Origin: Forficula auricularia
Lineage: Eukaryota > Arthropoda > Insecta > Dermaptera > Forficulidae
NCBI GenBank assembly: GCA_024734495.1
Contig: JALMQS010000666.1
Span: 318,295 to 382,294 of the forward strand
DNA: 64,000 bases
Reading direction: 5' to 3'
The notes below the pieces were generated by a model. That model was not told the origin of the DNA. It did no database searches and saw only the letters and a program-made list of their open reading frames with translations. Both the position numbers and the translations under genes were made by a program. This document shows, piece by piece, positions 9,885 through 20,174 of the stretch. Each line of letters opens with the position of its first letter. Positions within the stretch are counted from its first letter, which is position 1.

Positions 9885-10480
9885 TTTGTCTAGATTAATT
9901 TGTAACAACGCTTAGAGAAATTTCTCTAAAAAATTTACCCTCTTGCCTAGAATTGAACCGACGAACTCTTGGACTAAGGGCATGAGCTCTAGCCATTAGA
10001 CCAATGTAACATTAATATTCATATCTTGATTTCTGTTACTAAAACTATATATTTTTGATTTAGACTTTGTGTCGAGATAATATTGTATTCATTTGAACTC
10101 GAATGAAATTGAAAAAACACCAATAGATTTTAAATTAAGAAACATTAAATATATATTAATTAACGAGGCAAATTTGAAATATAATTGTCGGCTCGGATTT
10201 TAAACTGATGGCTCCAATCGATTTTCATTAACCAGGCAAATTTGAAATATAATTCTAATTTGGACTCGAATTTTGAAATGAAAGACTCCAATTTATTTTA
10301 AATTTGGAGTGTGGTTTTTTAAGAGGAATAAAATTTTTGGACCGAGACGCTGCCCGCCAGGGCAACAGTCCGGAGGGCCGAGCTTCGAAGGCGTGCCAAA
10401 GGCACTCACGAAAAGCTCGTGTACTTAGAAATAGACTACCTTCTTTCTCCAGAAGTACCATCCAGCCGGTACTCTGAAGC
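9885..10480 (-). repeat. Dispersed repeat with tRNA-like segment (copy 1)
   Basis: This matches 28160-29185 in inverted orientation, where about 470 bp of extra sequence splits it. Landmarks in order are 'gagaaatttctct', a tRNA-like stretch (9935-10010), 'tgtgtcgagataatattgta', two short tandem parts containing 'ggcaaatttgaaatataatt', and a GC-rich end with 'gacgctgcccgccagggc'. The whole unit is larger than a typical SINE. Confidence 0.7.
9935..10010 (-). repeat. tRNA-derived SINE-like head (copy 1)
   Basis: On the minus strand TGGTCTAATGG (10003-9993) fits the RNA polymerase III box A, and GGTTCAATTC about 35 nt downstream (around 9960-9951) fits box B. The 5' GTTACATTGG start resembles tRNA-Gly-like genes (GCATTGG). 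The arms do not pair as a full tRNA, so it is read as a SINE promoter and not a working tRNA. Confidence 0.55.
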
Positions 10481-10974
10481 TAATCCAATATTCAGATTAA
10501 GTAGATGTTATAACGATTTATCTAAACAACTTGGATTTCTCATTGAACATTAATAAAGTCGGAATCTTGTTCAAATTATTGACCCTACTCTACAAGTAAC
10601 TATTCTACTACTATATTTCATTATATTACTATTATCTTATATTATTTTTATATTTATATATTATTATTTAACATATTATACTTAGAGACAGAATTCAATC
10701 AATCTTTTTCGGACAAATTCTAAGATTTTAGTAGAAATATTATTAAATTGCGATATCAGTAATTCAAATTGCGATTTGAAAAAACTACCAACTATTTTCA
10801 AAAAAAAAAAAGATGCTCAAAACTTTAATTATACATATACTCTATTATTGTTATATTAATTTAATAATACATATTACTTTGTCTAAAATTGTTAATTTGT
10901 TATACTTAATAATTATTGTATTATATTAATGTATACTAGGCACATAGCCGTTGAAAATAACAAATAAATAAATA
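10481..10974. other. AT-rich stretch, no gene
   Basis: Only low-complexity A/T sequence with short TA and TTA runs was seen. No reading frame or repeat family was recognised. Confidence 0.4.
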
Positions 10975-11482
10975 TACACTAAGGTGTAAAAAATCGATCC
11001 ACCAATAAAAACTTTATTAAATAGCAAATTATTTTTAAAATTTTTACAAATAACCGTATAATTTGTTCTATTAACTCTTAAACTAAAATATTCAATAAAT
11101 TTTTGTTGATAGTTTTTGAATTTTATATATAAAAAAAAGTAAAATTAAATTAAAAGATACAATTACTAATATAAATTATCCTACTTTCTCAATATGACTT
11201 TATATTTAAATAAAGTTTTAATAAAAGATCAAATTCCATTTGAAATATCATTAAAATGAATAATTTCGAATTAATATTTAAAATTGATATTTCTGAAGTT
11301 CAAGCTGTTCAAATTGTGTGCCTAATAATTATTAATCAAGGGCTAAATCAATGACAAGTGGCAAATATACTTTCAATAATCAATCATATCAATAATGTAT
11401 GGTTACTTGTGAAAAAATTTAAAATAATTTACTATTTAATAAAGTTGATATTGTTGGCTCGATTTTTTTCCACCGCAGTGTA
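10975..11482 (+). mobile_element. Tc1-like MITE (copy 3)
   Basis: Complete element with TA at both ends, starting 'tacactaaggtg' and ending 'caccgcagtgta'. The inner region encodes the same degenerate transposase start (DISEVQAVQIVCL, then VKKFKI) on the plus strand, with stops. It is about the same length as copy 1, so the two descend from the same deleted founder. Confidence 0.8.
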
Positions 11483-11559
11483 TTATTGTCTCCTCCAATA
11501 TATAAAAATTCTGCTACCCTCGGAAAAAAAAACTTTCAATTTAATTCATATATTATTAT

Positions 11560-11645
11560 CAAAAACTAGCTTCAAGGCCCTCCGAAGGCGGGCCTTTTGC
11601 TAGCCAGGGGGCTTCACCCCCTGTACCCCCACGTGGCTGCTTTAT
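11560..11645 (+). repeat. GC-rich repeat patch, interrupted by a LINE
   Basis: 'agcttcaaggccctccgaag...ggcttca..cccc...acgtggctgctttattgatg' matches 24090-24165. At 24165 the sequence continues straight into 'ttattagttacagagaataa'. Here that continuation appears only at 12700, after the LINE fragment, so the LINE inserted into this repeat. Confidence 0.65.
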
Positions 11646-12705
11646 TGATGTATTGATGTATGTAATCTCAAAGGGAGTTTATCATATAAATAGTGATATA
11701 AAAATTGGAAATGAAAACGTGGAACAGGTAAAGAAAATAAAATACTTAGGTAATATGATTGATGATAAACTAACATTCAGGGAACACGCAAATTATATCA
11801 TTAATAAGGTAGCAAAAAAATTGGCGTTCTTAACAGAATAAGAAAATATATTTCGGCATATACAGCTTCACTTGTTTATAAATCAATAATACTGCCACAT
11901 TTCATGTACCGCCCAACAGTTCTATATATGTTTTGTAAAACGGATATTGAACGGTTGCAAAAACTCCAGAATAAAGCCATGAGAATTATATTAAAGTGCA
12001 ATAGGTACACCAGGATAAAAGAAATGCTTGACACATTGGAGTGGCTTAATATAAATAATTGTATACAAATGCAAGTTTTGATATTTGTTTACAAAATCAT
12101 AAACCAACTTGCACCTCAATATCTAATAGATAAATTAAACGAAATGAAACCAATACATTCCCATGGAACAAGACAACAGGGAGACTTCTACTTGAGTACA
12201 GTAAACAAGGCAAGCACCATGAACAGCGTATTCTATAAAGGGTTAAGATTATATAATAACTTACCCGAATACATCAAAAAATGTAAAACTTTATCGGCAT
12301 TTAAAAGAGAAGTGAGGCTATTGCTAATATCAGAGCAATAATTACTTGTGATATGTTTTATATATATGTTGTTACTGTTATTATTGTTTTTGTTATATTC
12401 CTTTTCCCATAATACCAAGATTGTGATTTTTGTTTTTTTTTGTTTTATGTAGGATTAATTTGTACTTTTGTTATTATTATTATTATTGTTTATATGTACA
12501 TGTGTTCATTTGTTTATTGTCATGTATGGTGTGTTATACATTTATATGTTTATTATAAATTGTTATATTTTAGAATGTATTGAGTATCGTTATCTTTTTG
12601 TATCTCGTGAATTGAATGTATTATTTAAAAACAAATTACATATATTTGTTTAATTGTATGATGTATAGCTAAAATAGCTAATAAAGAATTATTATTATTA
12701 TATTA
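11646..12705 (+). mobile_element. Non-LTR retrotransposon 3' fragment (CR1/jockey-like)
   Basis: A decayed LINE 3' end. Coding remains (11653-12341) are followed by a T-rich UTR, 'gctaataaagaa' and a final (ATT)n tract. The 24165 locus gives the empty site for this insertion. It is only distantly related to the two LINE copies at 3.9 and 7.9 kb. Confidence 0.7.
11653..12341 (+). pseudogene. RT C-terminal region of the LINE fragment
   Basis: Two open stretches in different frames. 11653-11841 has VKKIKYLGNMIDDKLTFREH, the 'YLG..ID..L....H' motif that follows the RT active site. 11904-12341 has RLQKLQNKAMRIIL, then LKWL.I-like spacing, QLAPQYL and ending LSAFKREVRLLL. These match the C-terminal domain of CR1/jockey-type proteins. 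The catalytic palm is missing. The two stretches are separated by a frameshift. Confidence 0.75.
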
Positions 12706-12714
12706 TATATTATT

Positions 12715-13020
12715 AGTTACAGAGAATAAATATAATTGTTTTATTATAAAGTCTTAAATAGATATAATTTGAGATTCTATTTAACTGTAATATACACTCA
12801 TCACAAATAAGATGAAACAAATATTTAAAATGTATTAAAAATCCACTTGTTATCATTAAGGGGAAAATAAAATAAAAGTTATATATTATTTGTAGGTATT
12901 ATTATAAATAAGAAGACTTGAAAATTACAATTATTATTCATTTTTCTAGACACAAAAGTATATACAATCTATTTATAAAAAATTATCTTATTCTCAAGCT
13001 TGAGTTGTTTATCATAAAAG
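12715..13020. other. AT-rich stretch, no gene
   Basis: Follows the repeat continuation 'ttattagttacagag'. It is low in complexity and nothing else was recognised. Confidence 0.4.
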
Positions 13021-13400
13021 AATTTAGTCTTATTGATTTTAAGTCGATTCTTCCACGTTTTCAGTAGAGGTTGCCATTAATAGTCAAAACATCAAAAATG
13101 GAATACAATAAGGTTATTCCTCTAGTAGTAGATAAGAATCGATGGTTATTTTTGATTTTAAGTCGATTCCTCCATCTCTCCACCATTGGCTACCAATATA
13201 AAACCGAAATGTCAAAAATCGAATGTAGAATTGTTATTCCTCGACTGTTAAATGAGAATCGATCATTATTTTTGAATTAAAGTCAACATGAACTGCAAAT
13301 TGCAAGTGATATCTGATTAATAATAAAGAAATAAACATATTAATATTTCAAATGAATTTGGATAAAGTTTAGCAACGATCCGTTGCAGTTTATTTTTTTA
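13021..13400 (+). repeat. Host repeat with intact TTAA site
   Basis: Same repeat as 6108-6263 and 7420-7700. At 13077-13080 the TTAA is uninterrupted ('gttgccattaatagtc'), giving a second empty site for the element at 6264-7332. The 3' part, 'tgcaagtgatatctg...agcaacgatccgttgcag', is shared with 7570-7690 and 58290-58400. Confidence 0.7.
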
Positions 13401-13431
13401 ATTTTTGTTTTTAAATGTACTTTAAAAAAAA

Positions 13432-13780
13432 TTAGATAGTTTTTTAAATCTTTGTTGCATTATTCTTCTTCAACGATAATGTGGTTAGAACTATTAAGAA
13501 TAATTGACAACTCAAAAATCTGACAGATAGGGCTGCCAACACATGGTTAGTTTGCTAGTTTAGTTCTTTTATTGTTTGGCAAGCTATGTTGGCTATACAG
13601 ATTTTGTTTTAGTTTTCCGTGAATTTTCCAATTTTCCGGGCAACTTTTCCAATTTTTTTTGCGTATTAACCTGAATTGGACTATTACGAAGATTTTTTTA
13701 AAAAAATTAGCCAAATCGGTCCAGGCATTTGAGAGATGTGCGCTTACGAAGAAACAGAAATTCATTTTTATTATATAGAT
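13432..13780 (-). repeat. TCTATATAATAAAAA-type repeat (copy 2)
   Basis: Inverse orientation of 2442-2790. It ends on the plus strand with 'tttttattatataga'. Open frames within it are chance. Confidence 0.5.
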
Positions 13781-14370
13781 TGGCGATCTTACAACTCAAT
13801 TATTTTTATGGTAATAAACACAATTCTATCTAATATCTAGGTGCGTTGATTGAAATATTTCATAGATTAATTTTGTGTAATTAAAAGTAGAAGCCAGGAA
13901 AAGTTTCTATCGAGGAAAGCAACAAAACGCTTGACTCTTAGAAATCCAACTACTAGGTCAAATAAAACTAATTTTAAATAATAATAAACAAGAAATAATA
14001 CTCTTATATCGACATATTAAAAATTCTTAAGTCTGTTTATTTTTATCGATCCTTTAATACGAATGCTATTCATTTCTGGCATCTCAGTAAAGGAATGTAT
14101 CAACTTCTTTAAGCGTGGGCGATGAATACCGTTTTGCATACCGAACACTTCAAAGAAGACATGACTCATAAAAAAAAAAATTAAATTAAAAAGTTTTATG
14201 GAGAATTGTTGGAGCTGTTTCAGATTCGGATTTTATTTGTCATTAACTATTAGTGGGGTTTAAAATTAAAAAAATCACGTGCCGTCGCGTAAGCCGATTA
14301 TAAATATAAGATAAGAGTACCTGAAGCCAACGAGCGATGCAACCAAATTAAAAAAATACAAATATATATA
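13781..14370. other. AT-rich stretch, no gene
   Basis: No reading frame, repeat or structured element was recognised. Confidence 0.35.
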
Positions 14371-14530
14371 CTACCCCCACCCCCCCACCCCGGACCCCCA
14401 AACCATGCACCTCGCCCCCCACAACTGCACCCCGCACATCCACCATCCCAGTTTTTGCATTTCTATCTTTCTAATGGTCCACATATTATGTGTATATTTG
14501 TTTACTCGTACACCAATTTGCCCACATTCG
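14371..14530 (+). repeat. C-rich tract leading into 'gtttttgcattt' repeat
   Basis: A strongly strand-asymmetric C-rich stretch (runs of 4-7 C) is followed by 'cagtttttgcatttctat', 'ggtccacatattatgtgtat'. The same combination occurs at 31787-31995 and 36575-36730, and in a different form in the 121-127-bp satellite at 61.9-62.4 kb. The complementary strand is G-rich. Confidence 0.55.
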
Positions 14531-15450
14531 TTCATATTGATAAACATTATAAAAAAATAAATAGGAAAATAATAAAAAAATAATAATCGTATAGGATCTG
14601 AAATAAAAACATAAAATTAAATAAGATTTGTTTCCAAGTTATATAAAAAAAAGCCACTTGAACCACTTTATTTGTAAACACACCTGTTTTGTTATAAATC
14701 CACCTGTAATGTTATGATTTAGACACATGTTAATTAAAAAACAAACAAAAATTCCTAATTTTAATATATATATTAATATTTGCTATAACCTATTAGTGGG
14801 TTTTAAAATTAAATAACTAATTAAAAATAAAAAGATAATTGAAAAAAATGTAAACAAACTTTTTTATTGAGATTTTCATCTATCAATAATTACTTTAATT
14901 AAGAAAAGATCAATCAAGATTAAATTTGTCAAGGTCCAGACCTAGCCAGATTGCTTTCTTATCCTCAAAACTTGTTAATAGAATTTATTTCATCAAAATC
15001 GGTAGAGCCGTTTTCAAAATAGAACTTAGATACAAACTAATATAGTTCAGTAAAATTTTTAGAAAAGAAGTGGGCACCCATAATAAACGGAGAGAGAACT
15101 TGGAAAAAATAGTGGATATTTGTCTAGCCTTATAATAGCTAAAGAATTTTCCTGCCTATACTTAGTAATAGGAAAAATATATGTTTTTTCAGTCACGATC
15201 TGTTGTCGTCACACTCCGATCATGTTCCGCATCCATTATCCATTTAAGCGATCCAACAACGAATAAATATTTATATGAATAATTAATTTGTTAATGGATT
15301 TTCGAAATTCCGGATGTGCATTTTTTATATTTTATAATTTAATTCATTATCTAATCATTTCCTTATGCTCGTATTCGGTGCTTTGTACCTTTGAAAACAA
15401 ATGATATATGCTTCACACGACTTTCATTGTTACCAACTAACTCCCTTAGG
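14531..15450. repeat. Old repeat sequence around 14800-15060
   Basis: 14810-15050 matches 41800-42005 in inverse orientation ('tcggtagagccgttttcaaa' here against its inverse there; also 'aaggtccagacctagccaga'). This family includes the end motif 'ttattaaacgagcaaaaatt' seen at 41750 and 63830. The rest is AT-rich without recognised content. Confidence 0.5.
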
Positions 15451-15453
15451 GCC

Positions 15454-15519
15454 GGTTGCATGTCGCAAAGTAAATGCTTTTTACCATCTACCGTTATGTT
15501 AGTTGTAAATCATTTTTAA
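15454..15519 (+). repeat. GGGCCGGTTGCATGTCG fragment
   Basis: The sequence 'gggccggttgcatgtcg' resembles the end of the hairpin element at 49157 ('gggccagttttatgtcg'). Only one end is present. Possibly a Harbinger/ISL2EU-type MITE. Confidence 0.4.
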
Positions 15520-15969
15520 TTTTTTTACAAGGAACCATACATTATTGAAATTATTGATTATTGCAACTGTACTTGCCACTTGTCGTTGACTTAGCCCTTG
15601 ATTAATTAGGCACACAATTTGAATCTTGAACTTCAGAAATATCCACTTTGTATATTTTATCTTTCTATCAATGATGCTTAATTCAAAATTATTCATTTTA
15701 TTGATATTTCAAATGGAATTTGATCTTTTATTAAAACTTTATTTAAATTAAAGTGATATTGAAAAAGTATGATAATTTGTAATTGTATCTTTTAATTTAA
15801 TTTTACTTATTTTTTTTTATAAAATTCAAAAATTATCAACAATATTTATTGAATATGTTAGTTTAAGAGTTAATAGAACAAATTATATGAATATTTGTAA
15901 AAATTTTAAAATAATTTGCTATTTAATAAAGTTTTTATTAGTGGGTCGATTTTTTTGCACCGTAGTGTA
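15520..15969 (-). mobile_element. Tc1-like MITE, one end missing (copy 4)
   Basis: The minus strand encodes MNNFELSIIDRKIKYTKW then IVCLINQGLSQRQVAS.VAI.NNFNNV, the best preserved helix-turn-helix of the family in this window. The right end 'gcaccgtagtgta' is intact. The left inverted end is replaced by the 15454 fragment. Confidence 0.75.
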
Positions 15970-15970
15970 G

Positions 15971-15978
15971 TTCTAGAC
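15971..15978 (+). repeat. 8-bp target duplication, left
   Basis: TTCTAGAC, repeated at 18564-18571, flanks the hAT element. Confidence 0.85.
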
Positions 15979-16480
15979 CAGTTGTTCCCAACCTTTTTGT
16001 GGCCCATCGCCCCTTTCTGGAGGTTTACTAACACCTATCGCCCCCTTTTCATTTTCATTGTATGCCTAAAGTGTAAATAATAAAGCAGTTGTATTATTTT
16101 AAACAATTTTATTATCGTATATAAAAAGAACCAAAGCAGTTTTATTCGGTTCGAAATATTGAAGCCTGCCTATTTTCTAGAAATTACTCTCTTGGAAAAT
16201 TCCCACGCAAAGTCGAAATTTAGAAAAACCCCAATCAATGAATTTATTATTGACATCTGGTGTTTCCTTCAAATAAAAAGCCTTCCGACAGGACTTAATC
16301 TCTTAACCCAAAATATGACAAACATAAATTGAATATATTGAGGTTCAAAAAGTGGGAATTGTAAAGTCACACCATCCTATTGTCAAATAAGGCATGTTCC
16401 AGCATCAAAGGACAACCGCCTCCTACTCCAAAATATTACCATTAAAAACAATTATATTATTATCAAGAAAAAAAAATATT

Positions 16481-16978
16481 CTAAATGCCGCGTTTACAAC
16501 AGTATATTTCTTTGTAATTTATTAGAAATTTAAATAATTTTTCTTCTTCTTCTTTCTTCTTCATCTTCCTCATAGGCTTTCGCCTGTTCTTCCAATAAGA
16601 AAAAAAAAGAATAAAGACGTTAGTTTCTTGCTGCGACATCTTTCCATCTTTTTTCGGCCGCCCTCTACTCCGTGTGCCACGTGGGCGATTTTCCTTCACG
16701 ATTTTTGCAAGGCGGTCATCCGTCATTCTTTCCACATGTTCCCCCCATCCTCTCTTTCTCACATCGATCCATTCGACTATATCCTGGATTTCGCTTAGTT
16801 CTCTTAGATCTTTGCTGCGGATTCTATCCCTCAATGTTTTTCCATGTATAGCTCTTATTATTCTCATTTCTGTTGTTCGGAGTAGTTGTTGGGTGGTAAT
16901 TGTTGGTGGTTTCTGCTGCATATGTTAACACGGGACGTACGCAGGTCTTATAAATTCGTACTTTGCTTTTTGCTGACA
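16481..16978 (-). pseudogene. LINE protein C-terminus (3' half of the inverted copy)
   Basis: Starts with KVRIYKTCVRPVLTYAAET in one frame and continues, after a frameshift, with QQLLRTTEMRIIRAIHGKTLRDR, then WIDVRKRGWGEHVERM. It reaches RGRPKK, the Arg-Gly-rich end typical of RTE-type RT proteins. The frame runs through UTR sequence to TAG at 16481, so the last 50 or so codons are not real protein. Confidence 0.75.
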
Positions 16979-16994
16979 TATATTTGTTTTTCCA

Positions 16995-17591
16995 GACGAA
17001 AAATCAATCGAATTCAACAACCCGGCATACTTATGTTTCATAGATCTTAAAAAAGCTTTTGATCGGGTAAGATTAGAAGATATAATAGGTTGTCTCAGAG
17101 AAAGAGAGGTTCCAGAAAGATTAATTAAAATAATAAAGGATTTAAACACAAATACAAGAGAAAAAATCAAATCAAATAACCAGATATCGGGATCTATATC
17201 AATAACAAGTGGAATGAGGCAGAGCCATTCGTTAAGTCCTTTGCTCTTCAATCTCATTATGGATAAAATTTTATCATATTTGACGACCCATCTTGGATAC
17301 AAAATGGGAGAAAACTCCATACAGGCTGTGTGCTATGCTGATGACGTGGTTTTGGTGTCGGACAGCGAACAAAATCTGCAAACTCTCTTATCTCAATTCG
17401 ATCAAATTGCAGAAAGATTAAATATGGAAATATCCATTGAAAAAACAAAATGTATTGTGATAGCGAAAGAACATCTTAAGTGTGAAATCAAACTTAAAAA
17501 TATAACATTAGATCAAGTTGAAAAATTTAACTATTTGGGAGCGAGATTTCGGCGCACAGAGATCTCAACGAAGAGGTTAAAACCAAAGTAA
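16995..17591 (+). pseudogene. LINE reverse transcriptase palm (5' half of the inverted copy)
   Basis: Reads FNNPAYLCFIDLKKAFDRV (first catalytic Asp), SGMRQSHSLSPLLFNLIMD (the RQG motif changed to RQS), and CYADDVVLVSDS near 17330 (catalytic Asp pair). It continues to KFNYLGARF, the 'F.YLG' motif. It ends at 17591 where the element was cut, before an ACCGACTTC unit. The 'YLG' end joins conceptually to the minus-strand half with a short gap. Confidence 0.8.
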
Positions 17592-17604
17592 CAAAAAATA
17601 ATTT

Positions 17605-18340
17605 TAAGAAAAAAATAAAAAACCGACTTCAAAAAATTAAATGCAACAAATAAAATACACTAAAAGGTATAAAAATAATTATTATCTTATTTAGTTACAA
17701 CTAAACGACGAAATATTAACACGAAATTACTTTTTGAAGTCGGTGCCAAACAAACAATACCTATAAGCGAGCGTACCCGCCAAACGTACTAAGTAAGATC
17801 CGTCGAGTGCGATTCATAAAAGGTATATGTTTGGCACCAACTTCAAAAAGTAATTTCATGTTAATATTTCGTCGTTTAGTTGTAACTAAATAAGATAATA
17901 ATTATTTTATACCTTTTAGTGTATTTTATTTGTTGCACTTAATTTTTTGAAGTCGGTTTTTATTTTTTTCTTAAAAATTATTTTTATTTTTCTCTTTTTA
18001 GTGATGTTATTAATAGTGATCATATCATCAGAACTTGACCAAATTAATATGACACCATCCCTAAGACACCCCTTTCGGATAAAAAAAGAACCATCGAAAT
18101 CGGTTCATAAACAAAGAGGTTAGGTCTAAACAAACCTAACCTAATAAAAAGGTCTAATACCTATGGAAAAAAATCGAAAAAAAAATGGGACCAATCGGAA
18201 GCTAGACTGGACCCAATGCAAAAAAAATTTTCAAAATCGGTTGACAATTGGCGGAGATATGAGGTAACATAGGCACAAAAAAAAAAAAAAAAAAAAATTC
18301 AGTCGAATAGAGAACCTCCTCCTTTTTTGAAGTCGGTTAA
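17605..18340 (+). repeat. ACCGACTTC element, type A, complete
   Basis: Unit order is ACCGACTTC (17622), a left arm, GAAGTCGGTGCCAAAC, a roughly 80-bp core with 'aagcgagcgtacccgccaaac', GTTTGGCACC(A)ACTTC, and a right arm that is the inverse of the left one. Then come GAAGTCGGTTTTT, a unique 370-bp tail ('cttgaccaaattaatatgac', 'aatcggaagctagactgg', an A-run) and GAAGTCGGTT (18331). The first 340 bp is an almost perfect palindrome. No reading frame. Nested in the hAT element. Confidence 0.8.
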
Positions 18341-18563
18341 AAAGGAGCTAGGATAGCTGGATGTCTATATGGTTTCTAAAAAATATTAATATAACATTAT
18401 TTATATTTGAGAATGAAAATTACATTTAACAACTCGCAAGGAAAGTGATGCACGTAAGTGTATTTTAATTTTTCCCTCTTTGAATACTCATCGCCCCCCA
18501 ATCGCCCCCTGATAACCGAAATCGCCCACTTGAGGGGCGATCGCCCCAGGTTGGGAACCACTG

Positions 18564-18571
18564 TTCTAGAC
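18564..18571 (+). repeat. 8-bp target duplication, right
   Basis: TTCTAGAC, partner of 15971-15978. Confidence 0.85.
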
Positions 18572-18700
18572 AAATAAAATTTATTAAAATTAGGATATTT
18601 AAATTATTATTTTAAAACCCACTACGGAGTCGAAGGGCCGTAGCTACTCCCGGCCAGCAAGATGACCTCCGAAGGCGAGATTTTCAACTGTGGTTAAATA
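18572..18700 (+). repeat. GC-rich repeat patch
   Basis: 'attaaaattaggatatttaaattattat...cccactac.gag...aagatg.c..ccgaaggcg' matches 48725-48830 with many differences. Function unknown. Confidence 0.45.
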
Positions 18701-19065
18701 TAATCCTCTTAAAACTCTCTCTGAATTAATTCAATGTATTAAAACTAGGCCTAATTCTCTTTTAATTGTCACATTTTGGATTTCTACAATATGAACCTTT
18801 CACAAATCAATCAGAGATTGTATCTACGGTAATTCCAACAAATGGAATTCTATCTCGAAATTAGATTAGATTTCTGCTCGTCCGAGAGATGACATTTGAT
18901 TGTCCCTCTGATATGAATTCATAAACACAATTCTCGAAAATGATTCATCTCTCGCCACTTAAGGCAGTGAATCAAGTCCTATAGATTATTTTTTAATATT
19001 TAGGCTCGTCGGACTTGACTGAACAATGCGTAGATATTTATTTCATTCAAAACACAAGCTTTTAT
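18701..19065. other. No recognised feature
   Basis: Unique-looking AT-rich sequence without an open frame of note. Confidence 0.35.
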
Positions 19066-19502
19066 TAACCGACTTCAAAAAAGAGGAGGTTCTCAATTCG
19101 ACTTTTTTTTTGTATCTATGTTACCTGATATCTTCGTCAATTGTGAACCGATTTTGATGATTTTTTTCATTGGGTTCAGTATAGTTTCCGATTGGTCCCG
19201 TTTTTTTTCATTGGTATTGGATCTTTTTTGTTATGTTTGTTCATACACACCTTTGCTTATGAACCGATTTCGATGATTCTTTTTATATTCGAAAGAGGAG
19301 TACCTTAGGGGTAGTACCATATTAATTTAGTCAAGTTCTGATGATATGATCAATGACGATATAACGCAAATCTCCATTTCTTATGACCAAATAATCAAAA
19401 TTATAATAAATAAAATCTTTTATAAAAAAAATCTTAAAACATTCATTTAAAACTCGCAAACATTTCGAGAGAATTTCTATATTTATGAATTGAATTTTAT
19501 TA
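19066..19502 (-). repeat. ACCGACTTC element, type B, tail part
   Basis: Starts 'aaccgacttcaaaaaagag' and follows the tail backwards ('gttctgatgatatgatcaat', 'cattcatttaaaactcgcaa'). It is diverged from type A and has an extra 200-bp segment. The element is interrupted at 19503 and resumes at about 20175. Confidence 0.7.
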
Positions 19503-20174
19503 TTATTTTCTGGGGTAGGGAGACATCTGGGAGGAGATGAATTACCAATCGACTTGATTGGGGAATAATGGAATTGAAATAATTATCGGAAAAGAGGTTT
19601 TTTTATCTAATTAGATTTTTCCTCTTACTAAAAACAAGGACTAAAGATGATCAAGGACACTCGATGGTGGAGAAGTTATCTCCGGAATCGAAGCAAAAGA
19701 TACAATGTATACATTAATTAATGTAAAATAATTGGTTTAATAAAATTTATAAAATTTATATCATTTTCTGGGGGTTGGAAGGGGAGGTCGGGAGATTAAT
19801 TGGATGGATTAATTTCCGCCATATGGTATTGGAATAATTATCGGAAAAGAGGTTTTTTTCTATAATTAGTTTTTTCCTCTTATTAAAAACAAGGACTAAA
19901 GATGATCAAGGACACTCGATGGTGGAGAAACAATCTCCGGAATCGAAGCTAAAAAAAAAAAAAAAAAAAATTATCATTTTCTGGAGGGAAATCGGAAAAG
20001 AGGTTTTTTTGTTTAATTAGTTTTTCCTCTTATTAAAAACAAGGACTAAAAAGATGTTGGCAAGCTCAAGAAGATCAAAGACAGTCGATGGTGGGAAAGT
20101 AATCTCCGAAGTCGAAGCTCAAATACAATGTATACATTAATTCATGTAAATTAATTGGTGCAATAAATTATCAT
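19503..20174 (+). repeat. Three tandem copies of a 200-260-bp unit
   Basis: Units at 19503-19760, 19761-19975 and 19976-20174 share 'atcggaaaagaggttttttt', 'tcctcttattaaaaacaagg', 'actcgatggtgg' and 'gtataca' (third and first). Single copies of the unit lie at 32100-32345, 41080-41345 and 59105-59345, so it is a mobile or spreading family. It is inserted in the type B element. Confidence 0.7.

Larger units (their letters stand above)
16455..17600. mobile_element. RTE-like LINE with 5' inversion
   Basis: The 3' half lies on the minus strand (about 16975 to 16455) and the 5' half on the plus strand (about 16986 to 17591), meeting head to head near 16975-16986. The protein order is RT palm (+), then the post-RT region (-) beginning KVRIYKTCVRPVLTYAAET. 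In an intact element these would be consecutive, with only a few dozen residues missing. The 3' UTR contains 'ggaagaacaggcgaaagcct' (inverse of the genomic text), common in RTE-type elements. Confidence 0.75.
15979..18563. mobile_element. hAT-superfamily element with 8-bp target duplication
   Basis: Inverted ends CAGTTGTTCCCAACCT and the inverse of CAGTGGTTCCCAACCT, followed internally on both sides by C-rich 'atcgcccc' text. They are flanked by perfect 8-bp duplications (TTCTAGAC). CAGNGGTTCxCAACC-type ends with 8-bp duplications are typical of hAT elements. No transposase frame was recognised. The interior is largely occupied by later insertions: a 5'-inverted LINE (about 16455-17600) and an ACCGACTTC unit (17621-18339). 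It landed 1 bp beyond the end of a Tc1-like MITE. Confidence 0.85.

Noticed and set aside
9935..10010. Functional tRNA gene
   Set aside because: Boxes A and B fit, but the acceptor and anticodon arms do not pair; it is part of a repeat.
15979..18563. Retroviral or LTR element because of long direct or inverted ends
   Set aside because: The ends are short and inverted with an 8-bp duplication, there is no gag, protease or integrase, and the RT inside is a LINE.
19503..20174. CRISPR-like or regularly spaced repeat array
   Set aside because: Units of 200-260 bp, no short direct repeats with unique spacers; the genome is eukaryotic.
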